A program made the translations under genes and the position numbers. Below, piece after piece: positions 51,193-60,716 of a stretch of 64,000 bases of DNA (its first letter is position 1; every line of letters starts with the position of its first letter). The stretch is from an uncultured Lactobacillus sp. GTDB lineage: Bacteria; Bacillota; Bacilli; Lactobacillales; Lactobacillaceae. Under the pieces are notes generated by a model. The model was given only the letters and a program-made list of their open reading frames with translations. It was not told the DNA's origin and did no database searches. Location of the stretch: positions 81,278 to 145,277 of the forward strand of contig CAJUNC010000002.1 of assembly GCA_910587695.1 (NCBI GenBank), read 5' to 3'.

Positions 51193-52623
51193 ATGAAAGT
51201 TCTCCGCAACTATTTGTATAATGCGGGCTATCAAGTGTTAGCGATCATTGTACCGCTGCTCACAAGTCCCTATATCAGTCGGGTCTTACATGCGTCAGGG
51301 GTCGGTGATAATGCCTATACCAACTCGATCATTCAGTACTTTGTTATGTTTGCTGCTCTAGGTGTAGGATATTACGGAAATCGTGAAATTGCATATGTAA
51401 GAGAAGATCGGCAAAAAATGTCAGAAACTTTTTGGGAGATCCAGATCCTAAAAACTTTGACAACTCTGGTGGCGTATTTAGCATTTATGATCTTTTTGCA
51501 GATCTATACAGAATACACTTGGTATTTATGGATCCAGTCGATCAATGTGCTTGCAGTCGCATTCGATATTTCTTGGCTCTTTATGGGGATCGAAGATTTT
51601 AAGCGAACGGTCATTAGAAACACGATCGTTAAATTGGCTTCGATGCTCATGATCTTCACACTTGTACGTGATGCAAACGATGTAGCTTTGTATATTTTTA
51701 TTATTGGTGCGTCGACCTTCTTTGGAAATTTGATCTTGTGGCCATATCTAAAAAAGATCTTAGTCCCAATCAAATTTAAAGAATTGCACCCATTAAAACA
51801 TTTCAATCCTACAGTATCGTTATTTATCCCACAAGTTGCGACATCTGTTTATCTGCAATTGAATAAAACAATGTTAGGTGCCATGGTCGGAGCTGAGTAT
51901 GCAGGTTTTTATTTCAATGCAGATCAGATCGTTAAAATGGTTTTGACTTTAGCAACTTCACTGGGAACAGTAATGTTACCACATATGGCTTCGGCTTTTG
52001 CTAAGGGGAAACATAAAGAAGTAAACAAGATGTTGTATACATCATTTGACTTCATATCCTTATTATCAGTTGCGATGACTTTTGGCTTAGCAGCAGTAGC
52101 GTTGCACCTAGGACCCTATTTTTATGGACGAGGATTTGGTCCGGTCGGCAAAGCAATGTTGATCGAAGCCGCTGTGATCTTATTTATCGCTTGGAGCAAT
52201 ACAGTGGGGGCACAGTACTTATTACCGACAAATAAAGTTAAAGCTTTTACAACATCAGTTGTTTTAGGTGCAGTTGTAAATATGATCGCTAATTTACCAT
52301 TTATCTATTTTTGGGGATTAGAAGGTGCTATGTATGCAACGGTTATTTCTGAATTTATAGTTACTGCCTATCAAATTTGGTATATTCGTGATCTCGTTGA
52401 CTTAAAACAGATGTTTGTCAATATCCCTAAGTATTTAATTGCAGGTGTTGTAATGTTTGTTCCTGTATTTATGTTGGATAACTACCTAAAGACAAGTATT
52501 TTGACACTTGCGTTTGAAGTTATCCTTGGGATCTTGATCTATACTGTTATGATCATCGTATTACGACCTACATCGCTTAATCAAATTACAACTATGATAA
52601 AGAGTAAAGCAAAAGGTAATTAA
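51193..52623 (+). CDS. Wzx-type polysaccharide flippase
   Basis: A 476-residue membrane protein of the MOP superfamily with 12-14 helices. The N-terminus (LRNYLYNAGYQVLAIIVPLLTSPYISRVLHASGVG) is the standard start of RfbX/Wzx flippases. It starts 2 bp after glf and is presumably co-transcribed. It flips lipid-linked repeat units for polymerisation by a Wzy-like protein. A terminator follows. Confidence 0.93.
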   Translation: MKVLRNYLYNAGYQVLAIIVPLLTSPYISRVLHASGVGDNAYTNSIIQYFVMFAALGVGYYGNREIAYVREDRQKMSETFWEIQILKTLTTLVAYLAFMIFLQIYTEYTWYLWIQSINVLAVAFDISWLFMGIEDFKRTVIRNTIVKLASMLMIFTLVRDANDVALYIFIIGASTFFGNLILWPYLKKILVPIKFKELHPLKHFNPTVSLFIPQVATSVYLQLNKTMLGAMVGAEYAGFYFNADQIVKMVLTLATSLGTVMLPHMASAFAKGKHKEVNKMLYTSFDFISLLSVAMTFGLAAVALHLGPYFYGRGFGPVGKAMLIEAAVILFIAWSNTVGAQYLLPTNKVKAFTTSVVLGAVVNMIANLPFIYFWGLEGAMYATVISEFIVTAYQIWYIRDLVDLKQMFVNIPKYLIAGVVMFVPVFMLDNYLKTSILTLAFEVILGILIYTVMIIVLRPTSLNQITTMIKSKAKGN

Positions 52624-52670
52624 AAACATGGTAAGCTGCGGTAGATCACCAAATGCTTGCCATGTTTTTT
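52622..52670 (+). terminator. Terminator of glf-wzx
   Basis: AACATGGTAAGC pairs with GCTTGCCATGTT, then T-rich. Confidence 0.85.
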
Positions 52671-52710
52671 TACAAGATCACAGATGCTACATTTTAGGTG
52701 GCAAGTATAG

Positions 52711-52716
52711 TATAAT
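52711..52716 (+). promoter_or_regulatory. Promoter -10 of the transferase-Wzy operon
   Basis: TATAAT, about 38 bp upstream of the start codon at 52755. It restarts transcription after the wzx terminator; no clear -35. Confidence 0.4.
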
Positions 52717-52754
52717 TACGAAGTATTGAAGCTAGAAGTAAAGGGGCTTTAAAA

Positions 52755-53783
52755 ATGAAAAATTATGTATTGTTATGGCATGATAGTGCTCGTGCTACGG
52801 GCGGTATCAAAGCCAAAGAAGATACTAATAATTTTTTTAGACAAGAAAATTATCAGGTTATAGATACTCCAGTTGGAAAGATCGCAAAAGTCGTATATGT
52901 TTTTTGTGTACTTCCTTTTATCTTTTTAACGATCAGAAGTGGAAATATTATCGTTCAGTTTCCTTCAGGGAAAACATTTTTACAGAAGATGATGTTAGGC
53001 TGCATTAAATATCTTTCGGGTGCAAAGCTGATCTTGATCGTTCATGATATCGAAGCATTGCGTGCTAACGCTGGAGATGGTCATAGCCGTGAAAATGAGA
53101 CAGAATTGAAATTATTGGGAATGGCTGATGGTTTAGTCTCTTTGAATAGTGTGATGACGGATTGGTTGCATGAGCATGGGATCAATGTTTCGATCACAAA
53201 TTTAAATGTTTGGGATTACGATAATCCTAATCCAATAAATTTGATGTTACCGTATACTGGAAGTATCTGTTTTGCTGGTAATTTAGACAAGTCAACATTT
53301 TTGAATAAATATGACTTGAAACATAAGTTACTAGTTTTTGGGCGCAAAACGACACCAGTAAAGTTTTTAGATACTATAGAATATGGTGGGGTATTTAGTC
53401 CAGAAGAATTACCTAGCAAGTTAAAGGCTAATTTTGGCTTGATCTGGGATGGCGATGAATTAACGACTTGTTCAGGAAACTTTGGAAAATATCTACGGTA
53501 TAATGCCCCACATAAGACGTCGTTATATTTAAGCTCAGGTATACCAGTCATTGTATGGAAAGAAGCAGCGATTGCTAAAGTTATTGAGCACTATGGTTGT
53601 GGCTTGACTATTTCGAGTTTGAACGAACTAGATGATGTTTTAGATAAATTGACCCCAAAGCAATATGAAAAATTATATAAAAATACAGTTCAAGTTGCTA
53701 AAATGATGAGGCAAGGTGCATTTATGCAAAAAGCAATAAGCTCATTGATCAAAATGTTAGATGAAGGGAAAAAAGATGAATAA
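52755..53783 (+). CDS. Gtf3/galactofuranosyltransferase-like glycosyltransferase 1
   Basis: A 342-residue GT-B-like transferase. The N-terminus (NYVLLWHDSARATGGIKAKEDTNNFF) and the C-terminal nucleotide-binding part (GLIWDGDELTTCSGNFGKYLRYNAPHKTSLYLSSGIPVIVW) match beta-1,6-galactofuranosyltransferases of lactic acid bacteria and the wider Gtf3 family. It overlaps the next gene, a paralogue, by 8 bp. Next to glf, a galactofuranosyl transfer step is the most likely role. AAGGGGC precedes the ATG. Confidence 0.85.
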   Translation: MKNYVLLWHDSARATGGIKAKEDTNNFFRQENYQVIDTPVGKIAKVVYVFCVLPFIFLTIRSGNIIVQFPSGKTFLQKMMLGCIKYLSGAKLILIVHDIEALRANAGDGHSRENETELKLLGMADGLVSLNSVMTDWLHEHGINVSITNLNVWDYDNPNPINLMLPYTGSICFAGNLDKSTFLNKYDLKHKLLVFGRKTTPVKFLDTIEYGGVFSPEELPSKLKANFGLIWDGDELTTCSGNFGKYLRYNAPHKTSLYLSSGIPVIVWKEAAIAKVIEHYGCGLTISSLNELDDVLDKLTPKQYEKLYKNTVQVAKMMRQGAFMQKAISSLIKMLDEGKKDE

Positions 53784-54816
53784 ATTTGTTTTAACGATCG
53801 AAGACCCAAATAAAAATAATGCCGGTCCAAAGGCTAAAGAAGATGTGCTATACTTTTTGAAAGATGAAGGTTTTTTACCGTTACCACTTAGCCTTAAATT
53901 GGATCCTGAAGATCGGAGCCTTGGAGCAAAATTACGCAAATTATACGATGTTAAATTTAAGATACCGCGTGTGTTTAAAAAATTAACAGCCGAGGTGGTA
54001 GTTTTACAGTACCCGATCTACTCAACATATTTGACAAATAATATTATTAAAGCAATCAGAAGTTATACTGACGCCAAATTATATTTAGTGATCCATGATG
54101 TTGAGACATTACGACTTTTTAAGAATGATCAGAATTTTTCCAAAAATGAGATCACAGTGTTCAACAGTGTTGATGGAATTATTGACCATAATCGAAAAAT
54201 GCATACCTGGTTAAATGAACAAGGTGTAACTACACCATGTGTTGATCTAGGGATATTTGATTATCATAATCCGACTGAATTACGCGAAGAATATAACTAT
54301 GATCGTTCATTAGTTTTTGCGGGAAATTTAGCTAAATCAAAATTTTTAACTAGTAAGGAATTTGAAAAGCTAGCTTTCAAGTTAGAACTTTTCGGACCTT
54401 CACCAGCTGAGAAATATGCGGAAAATATAAATTACCAGGGTGTTTATTCACCAGAGGAATTACCTGACCATTTAAAGCAGAATTTTGGTTTAGTTTGGGA
54501 TGGAAATAGCGTAGCCAAATGTGATGGGATCTTTGGTGAGTATACTAAATATAATAATCCGCATAAGGCTTCACTTTACTTGAGTAGTGGTTTGCCGATC
54601 ATCGTATGGAAAAAATCAGCTTTAGCAGATTTTGTGATCGATAATAATGTTGGTTTTGCAGTTGACAGCTTGACTGAAATTGATGAAAGACTTGAAAGTA
54701 TGTCACGTGAAGAATATTCAGTAATGAAGAAAAATGCTTTAGCAGTGGCACAAAAGATCCGAACTGGTGAATTTATAAAAAACGCAATGACAAAGTTAGA
54801 AAAAGTAAAGGAATAA
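53776..54816 (+). CDS. Gtf3/galactofuranosyltransferase-like glycosyltransferase 2
   Basis: A 346-residue paralogue of the preceding enzyme. It shares the same blocks: KAKEDVLYFLKDEGF, LYLVIHDVETLRLF, VYSPEELPDHLKQNFGLVWDG and KYNNPHKASLYLSSGLPIIVWKKSA. The start at 53776 lies inside the end of the previous gene after GAAGGG, so translation is coupled. Two such enzymes suggest two galactofuranose (or related) linkages in the repeat unit. It is directly followed by the second Wzy-like gene. Confidence 0.85.
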   Translation: MNKFVLTIEDPNKNNAGPKAKEDVLYFLKDEGFLPLPLSLKLDPEDRSLGAKLRKLYDVKFKIPRVFKKLTAEVVVLQYPIYSTYLTNNIIKAIRSYTDAKLYLVIHDVETLRLFKNDQNFSKNEITVFNSVDGIIDHNRKMHTWLNEQGVTTPCVDLGIFDYHNPTELREEYNYDRSLVFAGNLAKSKFLTSKEFEKLAFKLELFGPSPAEKYAENINYQGVYSPEELPDHLKQNFGLVWDGNSVAKCDGIFGEYTKYNNPHKASLYLSSGLPIIVWKKSALADFVIDNNVGFAVDSLTEIDERLESMSREEYSVMKKNALAVAQKIRTGEFIKNAMTKLEKVKE

Positions 54817-54818
54817 GG

Positions 54819-55997
54819 ATGGAAAATATAGTTAATTATCGCGAAAAGATCCAGCAAAAGTTGATAACAAAATTTCCTGGGTTAAGTAATTGGGCATATT
54901 TGACGGCCCTAGCCATTTATATTTTAGCAATGTCTTTAAAGGGAACAATGTTGGTCAATTTTTTGATAACAGAGCGGGGATTATTTTATCTTTCCGCTTT
55001 ACCGGCATTGCTTGTTCTATTTAAGGTGACGTTTTTAGACGATTATGATTGGAAGGAATATATAATTTTTATCCTATTGGAGATCATTTTATTCGCAGTA
55101 GGTACTAATGCAAATGAATTCCAATTATTTTATCTGATGTTTTTCATCGTGGGTGCTAAAAATATCAATATTGATCATATATTAAAGGTGTTTTTATGTG
55201 TCAATTTATTTGTTATCGCACTAGCATTCTTTTTCTCAGCGATGGGAAGTGTAAAAAATGTCATTATCACTAGAGGTGATTCCCCTGCTGTGAGATATGC
55301 TTTAGGTGCTGTTTATCCAACAGATCTAGCGTCAAGGGTCTTCTTCATGATGGTCGCCTATGCTGTTTTGAAGCGATTTAAATTTTCAATAGCAGAGTAT
55401 GTATCATATATCGCATTGACTCTTTTGGCTTATATCGTTACAGATACGCGGATCGATCTAATGTTGATGTGTGTGTTGATCATTAGCATTGTATGTTACG
55501 GATGGTTTGATACTGCACTTAAGCATTTAAATGTTTATGTATTATCACTGTTGAGCACTGCTTATGCGTTTTGTATCATCTTATTAGGCTATCTTTATAC
55601 ACCTAGAATAGGTTTATTAGAAAAAATCAATAGTTTTTTATCAGGACGATTATTTTTTGAAAAATTAGCTTTTGAAAATTATAATGTTCCTCTTTTAGGA
55701 CAATTTATCTACCAGAATGGCTTTGGTGGAGGTTTTAAAGTGTATGACTATTTCTACATAGATTCATCTTTTGTAAGAACATTGATGATGCATGGGGTTA
55801 TCGTTTTTGCACTTATGCTATTATTGATTTGTCTATTATTTGCAAAGTTTAAGAGATTGAAGTTGAATTATTGGATAATTTGTTTGATTCTGGTAGTTTT
55901 AACTTCAGGGATCGATCAACACCTTTGGGATATTTCATATAATTTTGTTTTCTTAGCCTTAATGGCAAATTTAAATGTAACAGATAAACTAAATTAA
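54819..55997 (+). CDS. Wzy-like polysaccharide polymerase (paralogue 2)
   Basis: A 392-residue membrane protein with about ten helices and a large extracellular loop, related to the protein at 48788-49948. It contains YPTDLASRVFFMMVAYA and GQFIYQNGFGGGFKVYDYFYIDSSF. It starts 2 bp after the second transferase gene and ends the + arm. Two polymerases could make two polymers, or one may be a relic or a ligase-like protein. Confidence 0.78.
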   Translation: MENIVNYREKIQQKLITKFPGLSNWAYLTALAIYILAMSLKGTMLVNFLITERGLFYLSALPALLVLFKVTFLDDYDWKEYIIFILLEIILFAVGTNANEFQLFYLMFFIVGAKNINIDHILKVFLCVNLFVIALAFFFSAMGSVKNVIITRGDSPAVRYALGAVYPTDLASRVFFMMVAYAVLKRFKFSIAEYVSYIALTLLAYIVTDTRIDLMLMCVLIISIVCYGWFDTALKHLNVYVLSLLSTAYAFCIILLGYLYTPRIGLLEKINSFLSGRLFFEKLAFENYNVPLLGQFIYQNGFGGGFKVYDYFYIDSSFVRTLMMHGVIVFALMLLLICLLFAKFKRLKLNYWIICLILVVLTSGIDQHLWDISYNFVFLALMANLNVTDKLN

Positions 55998-56045
55998 AAA
56001 AGGCGTTTCACTTCACATCCATGATGCGAGTGCAACGCCTTTTTT
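55996..56045. terminator. Bidirectional terminator where the two polysaccharide arms meet
   Basis: AAAAAGGCGTT pairs with AACGCCTTTTT. It separates the + arm from the - arm. Confidence 0.88.
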
Positions 56046-57082
56046 CAATCTATAAATTTATTTAGAGTAGTTTCAAATTTTTTAAAATATTTTTGTGGAT
56101 AAAATGCTTGAATACTCTGTTTAATGGATTGTTCAGTTAATGGAGTATGTTCTAAACGTTTCATTTGTTCAATTAATTTAGAAATATCATGTAGAGGATA
56201 GCTAAAGCCATTGACACCAGATTTTAATACATCTTGGTATCCATTAAAGTTACTACATATTACTGGTATACCATGAGCAATAGCTTCCAACATTATCATT
56301 GGTAGCCCTTCGTAAGTTGATGTCATGAGTAGGGCTGTTGGTTTTTCTTTTATCTCATGCCAAAGGTCAGGTGTATATCCATGCCAAATTATCCGCTGAG
56401 AGACATTTAATTCTTGCGCATATTCTTGGCAACGTTTAGTATCAGCTCCAGTGCCAAATATATCTAAAGTTGCGTTATTAGTCTTGGAGAGGGCATAGAT
56501 CATTTCCTTTAAATTTTTTTGTCCTTCAAAAATAATTCGACCAGCATAAAAGAATTTTGGTGGGTGCGAGTCTGATACAGGAATAGATGTTGTTATGGGA
56601 TCAATAGGGTTGAAAATTAGACTTATCTTTTCGTTAGGGATTCCATAACTCAATAACTGTTCTTTAATTGTAGAACTAATAGCTAAATGTCCATCGGCTA
56701 GTGGAACAGTAGCGCTAGCGTTAAACATATCTTGATCCTCAAGTGAGAAATGGATCCAAGATATTATTTTATATTTAAGATGAAATATATTTCTTATTTT
56801 AGCACCTAATTTGATCATTTTAGGACTAAGGGAGATAAAGCAAGTATCCGCTGAAGCTAGTAAAAATTTTCTAGTAATTGTGAGTGGCTTGTTTATTTTA
56901 CCAGCACAAATACTAATATCTATTCTAGGATCAAATTTAGTTAAAAAATTTTGTTGAGGTGGAGCATTTGTCAAGATCAGTTCGATCTTGTGATGTTTAC
57001 AAAGTTGATTTAATACTTTAACTAGAACAGTTTCAGTACCACCAGTGCCAGAAAGCTCCATGCATAAAAATTTTAAGTTCAT
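56045..57082 (-). CDS. Glycosyltransferase family 4
   Basis: A 345-residue GT-B enzyme. The N-terminal acceptor loop is MELSGTGGTETVLVKVLNQL. The C-terminal donor domain has PPKFFYAGRIIFEGQKNLKEMI and the GT4 signature LLMTSTYEGLPMIMLEAIAHGIPVICSNFNGYQDVL, with the catalytic E-x7-E pair. Its ATG overlaps the stop of the upstream GT2 by 4 bp. It adds one sugar of the repeat unit; donor unknown. Last gene of the - arm. Confidence 0.93.
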   Translation of the reverse strand: MNLKFLCMELSGTGGTETVLVKVLNQLCKHHKIELILTNAPPQQNFLTKFDPRIDISICAGKINKPLTITRKFLLASADTCFISLSPKMIKLGAKIRNIFHLKYKIISWIHFSLEDQDMFNASATVPLADGHLAISSTIKEQLLSYGIPNEKISLIFNPIDPITTSIPVSDSHPPKFFYAGRIIFEGQKNLKEMIYALSKTNNATLDIFGTGADTKRCQEYAQELNVSQRIIWHGYTPDLWHEIKEKPTALLMTSTYEGLPMIMLEAIAHGIPVICSNFNGYQDVLKSGVNGFSYPLHDISKLIEQMKRLEHTPLTEQSIKQSIQAFYPQKYFKKFETTLNKFID

Positions 57083-58077
57083 GAGTTATTTTCCTTTTGC
57101 TTGTTTTGTTTACTTCTGAGTTTAAATAGTAAGATCGCTAAAGATGCTAGATGTAGTTTTAAAAACAACCCCGGAAGTAGGTGAGGCGTCAAACATTGTT
57201 TTAGCGTAATTTGGTCAAGTGCTCTTTTAACAACTGGAGTAGCAATGACCTTATCTAGTTCTGCCCTTTTTTGTTTGTTAGGAGCGGGATTACTCAGAGT
57301 ATATATCAAACGTACTGCGATAATATTAACTTGGATCAAAGTATAGCTTAAGAAACTTTGGCTAATTGCTTGAGGTTGTGAAACAACGAACTCTTCAGCA
57401 GTACTTAGTGATTTTAGATAAGCTTGTATTTTTTTGGTATCGAAACTTCTAGTTGCAGATGGTGTATCGATCGTGTAGTGATATAAAACCACTGCAGAGG
57501 TTGTGATCGACTCACAAGCAGCAGTATAACGGATCAGAAATTCACTGTCTTCTGACATAGTAAGCTCCTCATTGAAGTAGATATCGTTATCGAGCAACAA
57601 GGAACGCTTAAAGAATTTTCCCCAAACTGTCATATAGTTAGTAGGTTTTTCAAGCATCCGACACCGAATATCTAAACTATTGGTCGATGGTAAATTAAGG
57701 TCGACGGTATAATTTCCATGTTCAAAACTAAAAATTTGTAGGTCAGCGGGCATTTTTTTTGCTTGGCTTAAAGCTTTTTGAAGACCGTTTTTGAGATAGT
57801 GATCGTCAGAATCTAGGAATGCGACCAGTTGTCCGCGGGCATGCTTAATACCGATATTACGTGCGTGCCCGACACCTTTTCCAGCAGTTAGGATACGTAT
57901 TTGTTGATTTTGTGAAGCAAGTTGCTTGGCTAAAGCCAAAGTATTGTCTTTTGAACCATCGTCAATGATCAATAGTTCATATGTTTGATCAACGATTGAA
58001 TTGGTAACACTCTCTACTGCTCGTTTTAAAGTCTTTTCTGAATTATAAGCTGGGATTATAAATGAAATTAACGGCAT
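57079..58077 (-). CDS. Glycosyltransferase family 2
   Basis: A 332-residue GT-A enzyme. The N-terminus is MPLISFIIPAYNSEKTLKRAVESV, with LLIIDDGSKDNTL (nucleotide), GHARNIGIKHARGQLVAFLDSDDHYL (catalytic DSDD) and EELTMSEDSEFLIRY (the ED base). The start at 58077 gives AAGGA with a ten-base spacing; an ATG two codons earlier (58083) is too close. The C-terminal third is helical and poorly conserved. A terminator-like hairpin separates it from the priming transferase gene. Confidence 0.92.
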   Translation of the reverse strand: MPLISFIIPAYNSEKTLKRAVESVTNSIVDQTYELLIIDDGSKDNTLALAKQLASQNQQIRILTAGKGVGHARNIGIKHARGQLVAFLDSDDHYLKNGLQKALSQAKKMPADLQIFSFEHGNYTVDLNLPSTNSLDIRCRMLEKPTNYMTVWGKFFKRSLLLDNDIYFNEELTMSEDSEFLIRYTAACESITTSAVVLYHYTIDTPSATRSFDTKKIQAYLKSLSTAEEFVVSQPQAISQSFLSYTLIQVNIIAVRLIYTLSNPAPNKQKRAELDKVIATPVVKRALDQITLKQCLTPHLLPGLFLKLHLASLAILLFKLRSKQNKQKENNS

Positions 58078-58103
58078 AGACATCACATCCTTATATTTTT
58101 TTA

Positions 58104-58130
58104 AAAGGCGCATGTAAAACATGCGCCTTT
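58104..58130 (-). terminator. Internal terminator in the - arm
   Basis: AAAGGCGCATGT and ACATGCGCCTTT, a perfect 12-bp stem followed on the - strand by TTTTAAAAAAA. It lies between the priming transferase and the GT2. Confidence 0.8.
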
Positions 58131-58135
58131 GCAGA

Positions 58136-58798
58136 TCAGTAGGCACTATTAGGCTTGAGTAAGATTTTGACAGTCATAAAGAGGATCTTGATATCAAACC
58201 AAATACTGCTTTTTTGAATATATTCTAAATCTAGTTGAACCATTTCGTGAAATCCAACTGAATTTCTAACTGTAGCTTGCCAAAGACCTGAACATCCAGG
58301 GACTACAAGAAGTCGTTGCATATCATAAGTGGTATATTCAGCAACCTCACTAGGTAATGGCGGACGTGGGCCAACTAAACTCATATCTCCACGGACAACA
58401 TTGAATAGTTGGGGCAATTCATCAATACTCGTTTTACGGATAAAACGACCGATCTTTGTAATACGAGGATCGTTTTTCATTTTAAACATTGGACCGTCAA
58501 CTTCATTTTGCTCCTTTAGTTCGGTAAGGTGCTTATCAGCATCAACATGCATCGAGCGGAATTTAAACATATCAAATTCACGCTGATCTTTACCAACACG
58601 TTTTTGCTTATAAAAAACAGGACCATGGTCTTCGAATTTTATCAAGAGTGCCACAACTAGGAAAAGTGGGCTCAAAATGATCAGACCACAAATACTAGCT
58701 GTAAAATCAAAAATACGTTTGATCTTATGATAGATCCTTTTTTTTGCAAGCTCATCTTGATCGATTATTATTTTTGATGATTGCTTCAATAACCTCAC
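58136..58798 (-). CDS. Priming sugar-phosphate transferase (undecaprenyl-phosphate, PGT family)
   Basis: A 220-residue monotopic enzyme that starts repeat-unit synthesis by moving a sugar phosphate (galactose, glucose or similar) onto undecaprenyl phosphate. Signatures: KIKRIFDFTASICGLIILSPLFLVVALLIKFEDHGPVFYKQKRVGK, then MFKFRSMHVDADKH (catalytic region), KTSIDELPQLFNVVRGDMSLVGPRPPLPSE and GLWQATVRN. It is the short form without the N-terminal helices of WbaP. It is encoded just downstream of the DUF4422 gene on the same strand. Confidence 0.95.
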   Translation of the reverse strand: MRLLKQSSKIIIDQDELAKKRIYHKIKRIFDFTASICGLIILSPLFLVVALLIKFEDHGPVFYKQKRVGKDQREFDMFKFRSMHVDADKHLTELKEQNEVDGPMFKMKNDPRITKIGRFIRKTSIDELPQLFNVVRGDMSLVGPRPPLPSEVAEYTTYDMQRLLVVPGCSGLWQATVRNSVGFHEMVQLDLEYIQKSSIWFDIKILFMTVKILLKPNSAY

Positions 58799-58805
58799 TC
58801 CAACA

Positions 58806-59615
58806 TTAAAAACTATTTTCGTATCGCTTATGAAGGAATTTAGCCTTTAAGAAAGCTGTTCCTTTTTTCCACCAATTGATCCCTTCAACATAGACAAGAG
58901 GTAACTCTTTGATTTGTGTAGGAGAAATATTCCCCCATTTGATTTGTTGTTGTAACCAAACATTAAAGATTATTTCACTAACTCGACCATAAAATCTTTG
59001 CTGGAAGGCAGATAACTCAGTCGAGCCCATTTTATTTTCAAGCTCGAATAGGATATCAAATAGCCAAGTACAGTACTGATCCATCAAGTTTTTTTTCATG
59101 ATAGCCATGTTAAACATATAACCAGAGGTCTTACCTAAAACTTCATCATATGTAGCTAAGTAATCAGGGTATTTTTCACGGATTATTTCACGCGTGGCAT
59201 CTAATTGGTTTGAATAGTGAGTATGCTCATAGTGTGAATACAAGGTCTCAATGTAGTAATGTCTTTTTTTAGGAAGTAAAACACTATATTGTTCTAACAT
59301 AGGTAGAAGCTCATTACTCTTGATGACCCAATTAAGGCGATCTTTACCATGATGGTGTTTAGCACCAAAGTGACGACGGTAGTGGGCTAATCCGATATAA
59401 TCAGCATCTAGATTTTTCCAAGCCCAATATAAGCCGGTCAATTCACTATAACTATCATTTTTTTGAGAGATATTTTCTCCTACATTATCTTTTTGGTAAC
59501 CCAAGTCAATATCGGGATGTAATGTAGCACCAACATGTAATGGGAGATACATTTCATCATTAGGCATTGCATACTTTTTGTGGGTCGCAACGACTATTTT
59601 AACTGTATTTTCCAA
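58806..59615 (-). CDS. DUF4422 capsular polysaccharide glycosyltransferase
   Basis: A 269-residue protein of the DUF4422 group found in capsule clusters. It shows VKIVVATHKKYAMPNDEMYLPLHVGA at the N-terminus, DSYSELTGLYWAWKN and YIGLAHYRRHF, all typical. These proteins are thought to transfer galactofuranose or a related sugar. The start is a TTG at 59615 after AGGAG; no nearby ATG gives the conserved N-terminus. Together with glf this again suggests galactofuranose in the polymer. Confidence 0.88.
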   Translation of the reverse strand: MENTVKIVVATHKKYAMPNDEMYLPLHVGATLHPDIDLGYQKDNVGENISQKNDSYSELTGLYWAWKNLDADYIGLAHYRRHFGAKHHHGKDRLNWVIKSNELLPMLEQYSVLLPKKRHYYIETLYSHYEHTHYSNQLDATREIIREKYPDYLATYDEVLGKTSGYMFNMAIMKKNLMDQYCTWLFDILFELENKMGSTELSAFQQRFYGRVSEIIFNVWLQQQIKWGNISPTQIKELPLVYVEGINWWKKGTAFLKAKFLHKRYENSF

Positions 59616-59737
59616 AAGGTTTCTCCTAATCTATAACTCATCATTAGTATTAAAGTAAAGATAATACTACCTATACTAATATAGCACAAATTGAAAAAAA
59701 TTTCTTTAAAAATTACTAGTCATATTTCGGAAAAAAG

Positions 59738-60613
59738 CTAGTTATTATTAGCTTTATCGAGTATTTCGATCAAGTTATATGAGTATTTCCCTTCAAATTT
59801 TCGAGCAAAGAAATAATCGTTTTTCAAGATAGCATCCAAGTCGTGTTCATCTAGGATAGCTGGATAACTGTTATATTGTTTTTCCCATTTGATATAGCGA
59901 TGATGATCATTGATGATCCGGTCTTTATATTCTGAGGAATTACATAAGATCGTCTGCATCCAAAACTCATCTGAGAAGCATCCCGTTTGTAACATTTTTT
60001 GTAAGTTAGGATGTGATTCGAGGTAGTTGATACAATAACTAGCTGCGTCTCGAGGAAGATCGACCCAATTTGCACCAGCATATATCTCAAGGTCAATATT
60101 CAACTTTTTGAATTTATCAACTCTAAATAAAGTCTGTCCTAAGAGTAAAGCACGGTGGTAAAATTTGCCAAAAAAAGTCCGACGATTGATCTGATCATAG
60201 TTGAAGTAGTATTTTTGCCACCAGATGATGGGTTCACCTGATTTTTTTACCTCAGAAGCTTTTTCATAAGTCATATAAATCTTTGTATCATCTTCAAATC
60301 GTTGATATAGCTCATCAACATTTTGCGTGATCCAGTCTTGTCCAGATATCACATGAAGATGTGAGATAGTTGGGTCAGCCAAAGCGAGTTTCATTAAGCG
60401 GACAGTTGCTTCACCAATGCTCCAACTTCCCCAATTAACAGCTACTTCGGATATATACTGAATATTATGTTTTGAAAGACTGGATAGTTCTTTTGCCGGA
60501 ACATTCATTTTTTTATCAAAATGAATGTATACTGCAAAAGAGCGATTAAGTTTTAACGCTAATTTTTTAACTTGTGGAAAGTTTTTATGGGCAAGGATCA
60601 AAATAGCTTGCAT
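59738..60613 (-). CDS. Core-2/I-branching GlcNAc-transferase-like enzyme (GT14 family)
   Basis: A 291-residue enzyme. The N-terminus (MQAILILAHKNFPQVKKLALKL, then YIHFDKK) and VNWGSWSIGEATVRLMKLAL, HLHVISGQDWITQN, FSDEFWMQTILCNS match the bacterial branch of the beta-1,6-N-acetylglucosaminyltransferase family. It would add a side-chain sugar to the repeat unit. It is the first gene of the - arm; no ribosome binding site is close to the ATG. Confidence 0.85.
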   Translation of the reverse strand: MQAILILAHKNFPQVKKLALKLNRSFAVYIHFDKKMNVPAKELSSLSKHNIQYISEVAVNWGSWSIGEATVRLMKLALADPTISHLHVISGQDWITQNVDELYQRFEDDTKIYMTYEKASEVKKSGEPIIWWQKYYFNYDQINRRTFFGKFYHRALLLGQTLFRVDKFKKLNIDLEIYAGANWVDLPRDAASYCINYLESHPNLQKMLQTGCFSDEFWMQTILCNSSEYKDRIINDHHRYIKWEKQYNSYPAILDEHDLDAILKNDYFFARKFEGKYSYNLIEILDKANNN

Positions 60614-60680
60614 AGTAAATTTTTGCCAAAAAGGCAGTCCTTTCTTTTTATTTATTATCTATCTTAGCTATATCTATATT

Positions 60681-60711
60681 AAAAAACAAGTTGTAGAAAA
60701 GTTACAACTTG
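60681..60711 (-). terminator. Terminator of the P-type ATPase gene
   Basis: CAAGTTGTA and TACAACTTG with a 7-nt loop, then TTTTTT on the - strand. Confidence 0.85.
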
Positions 60712-60716
60712 CTTAA

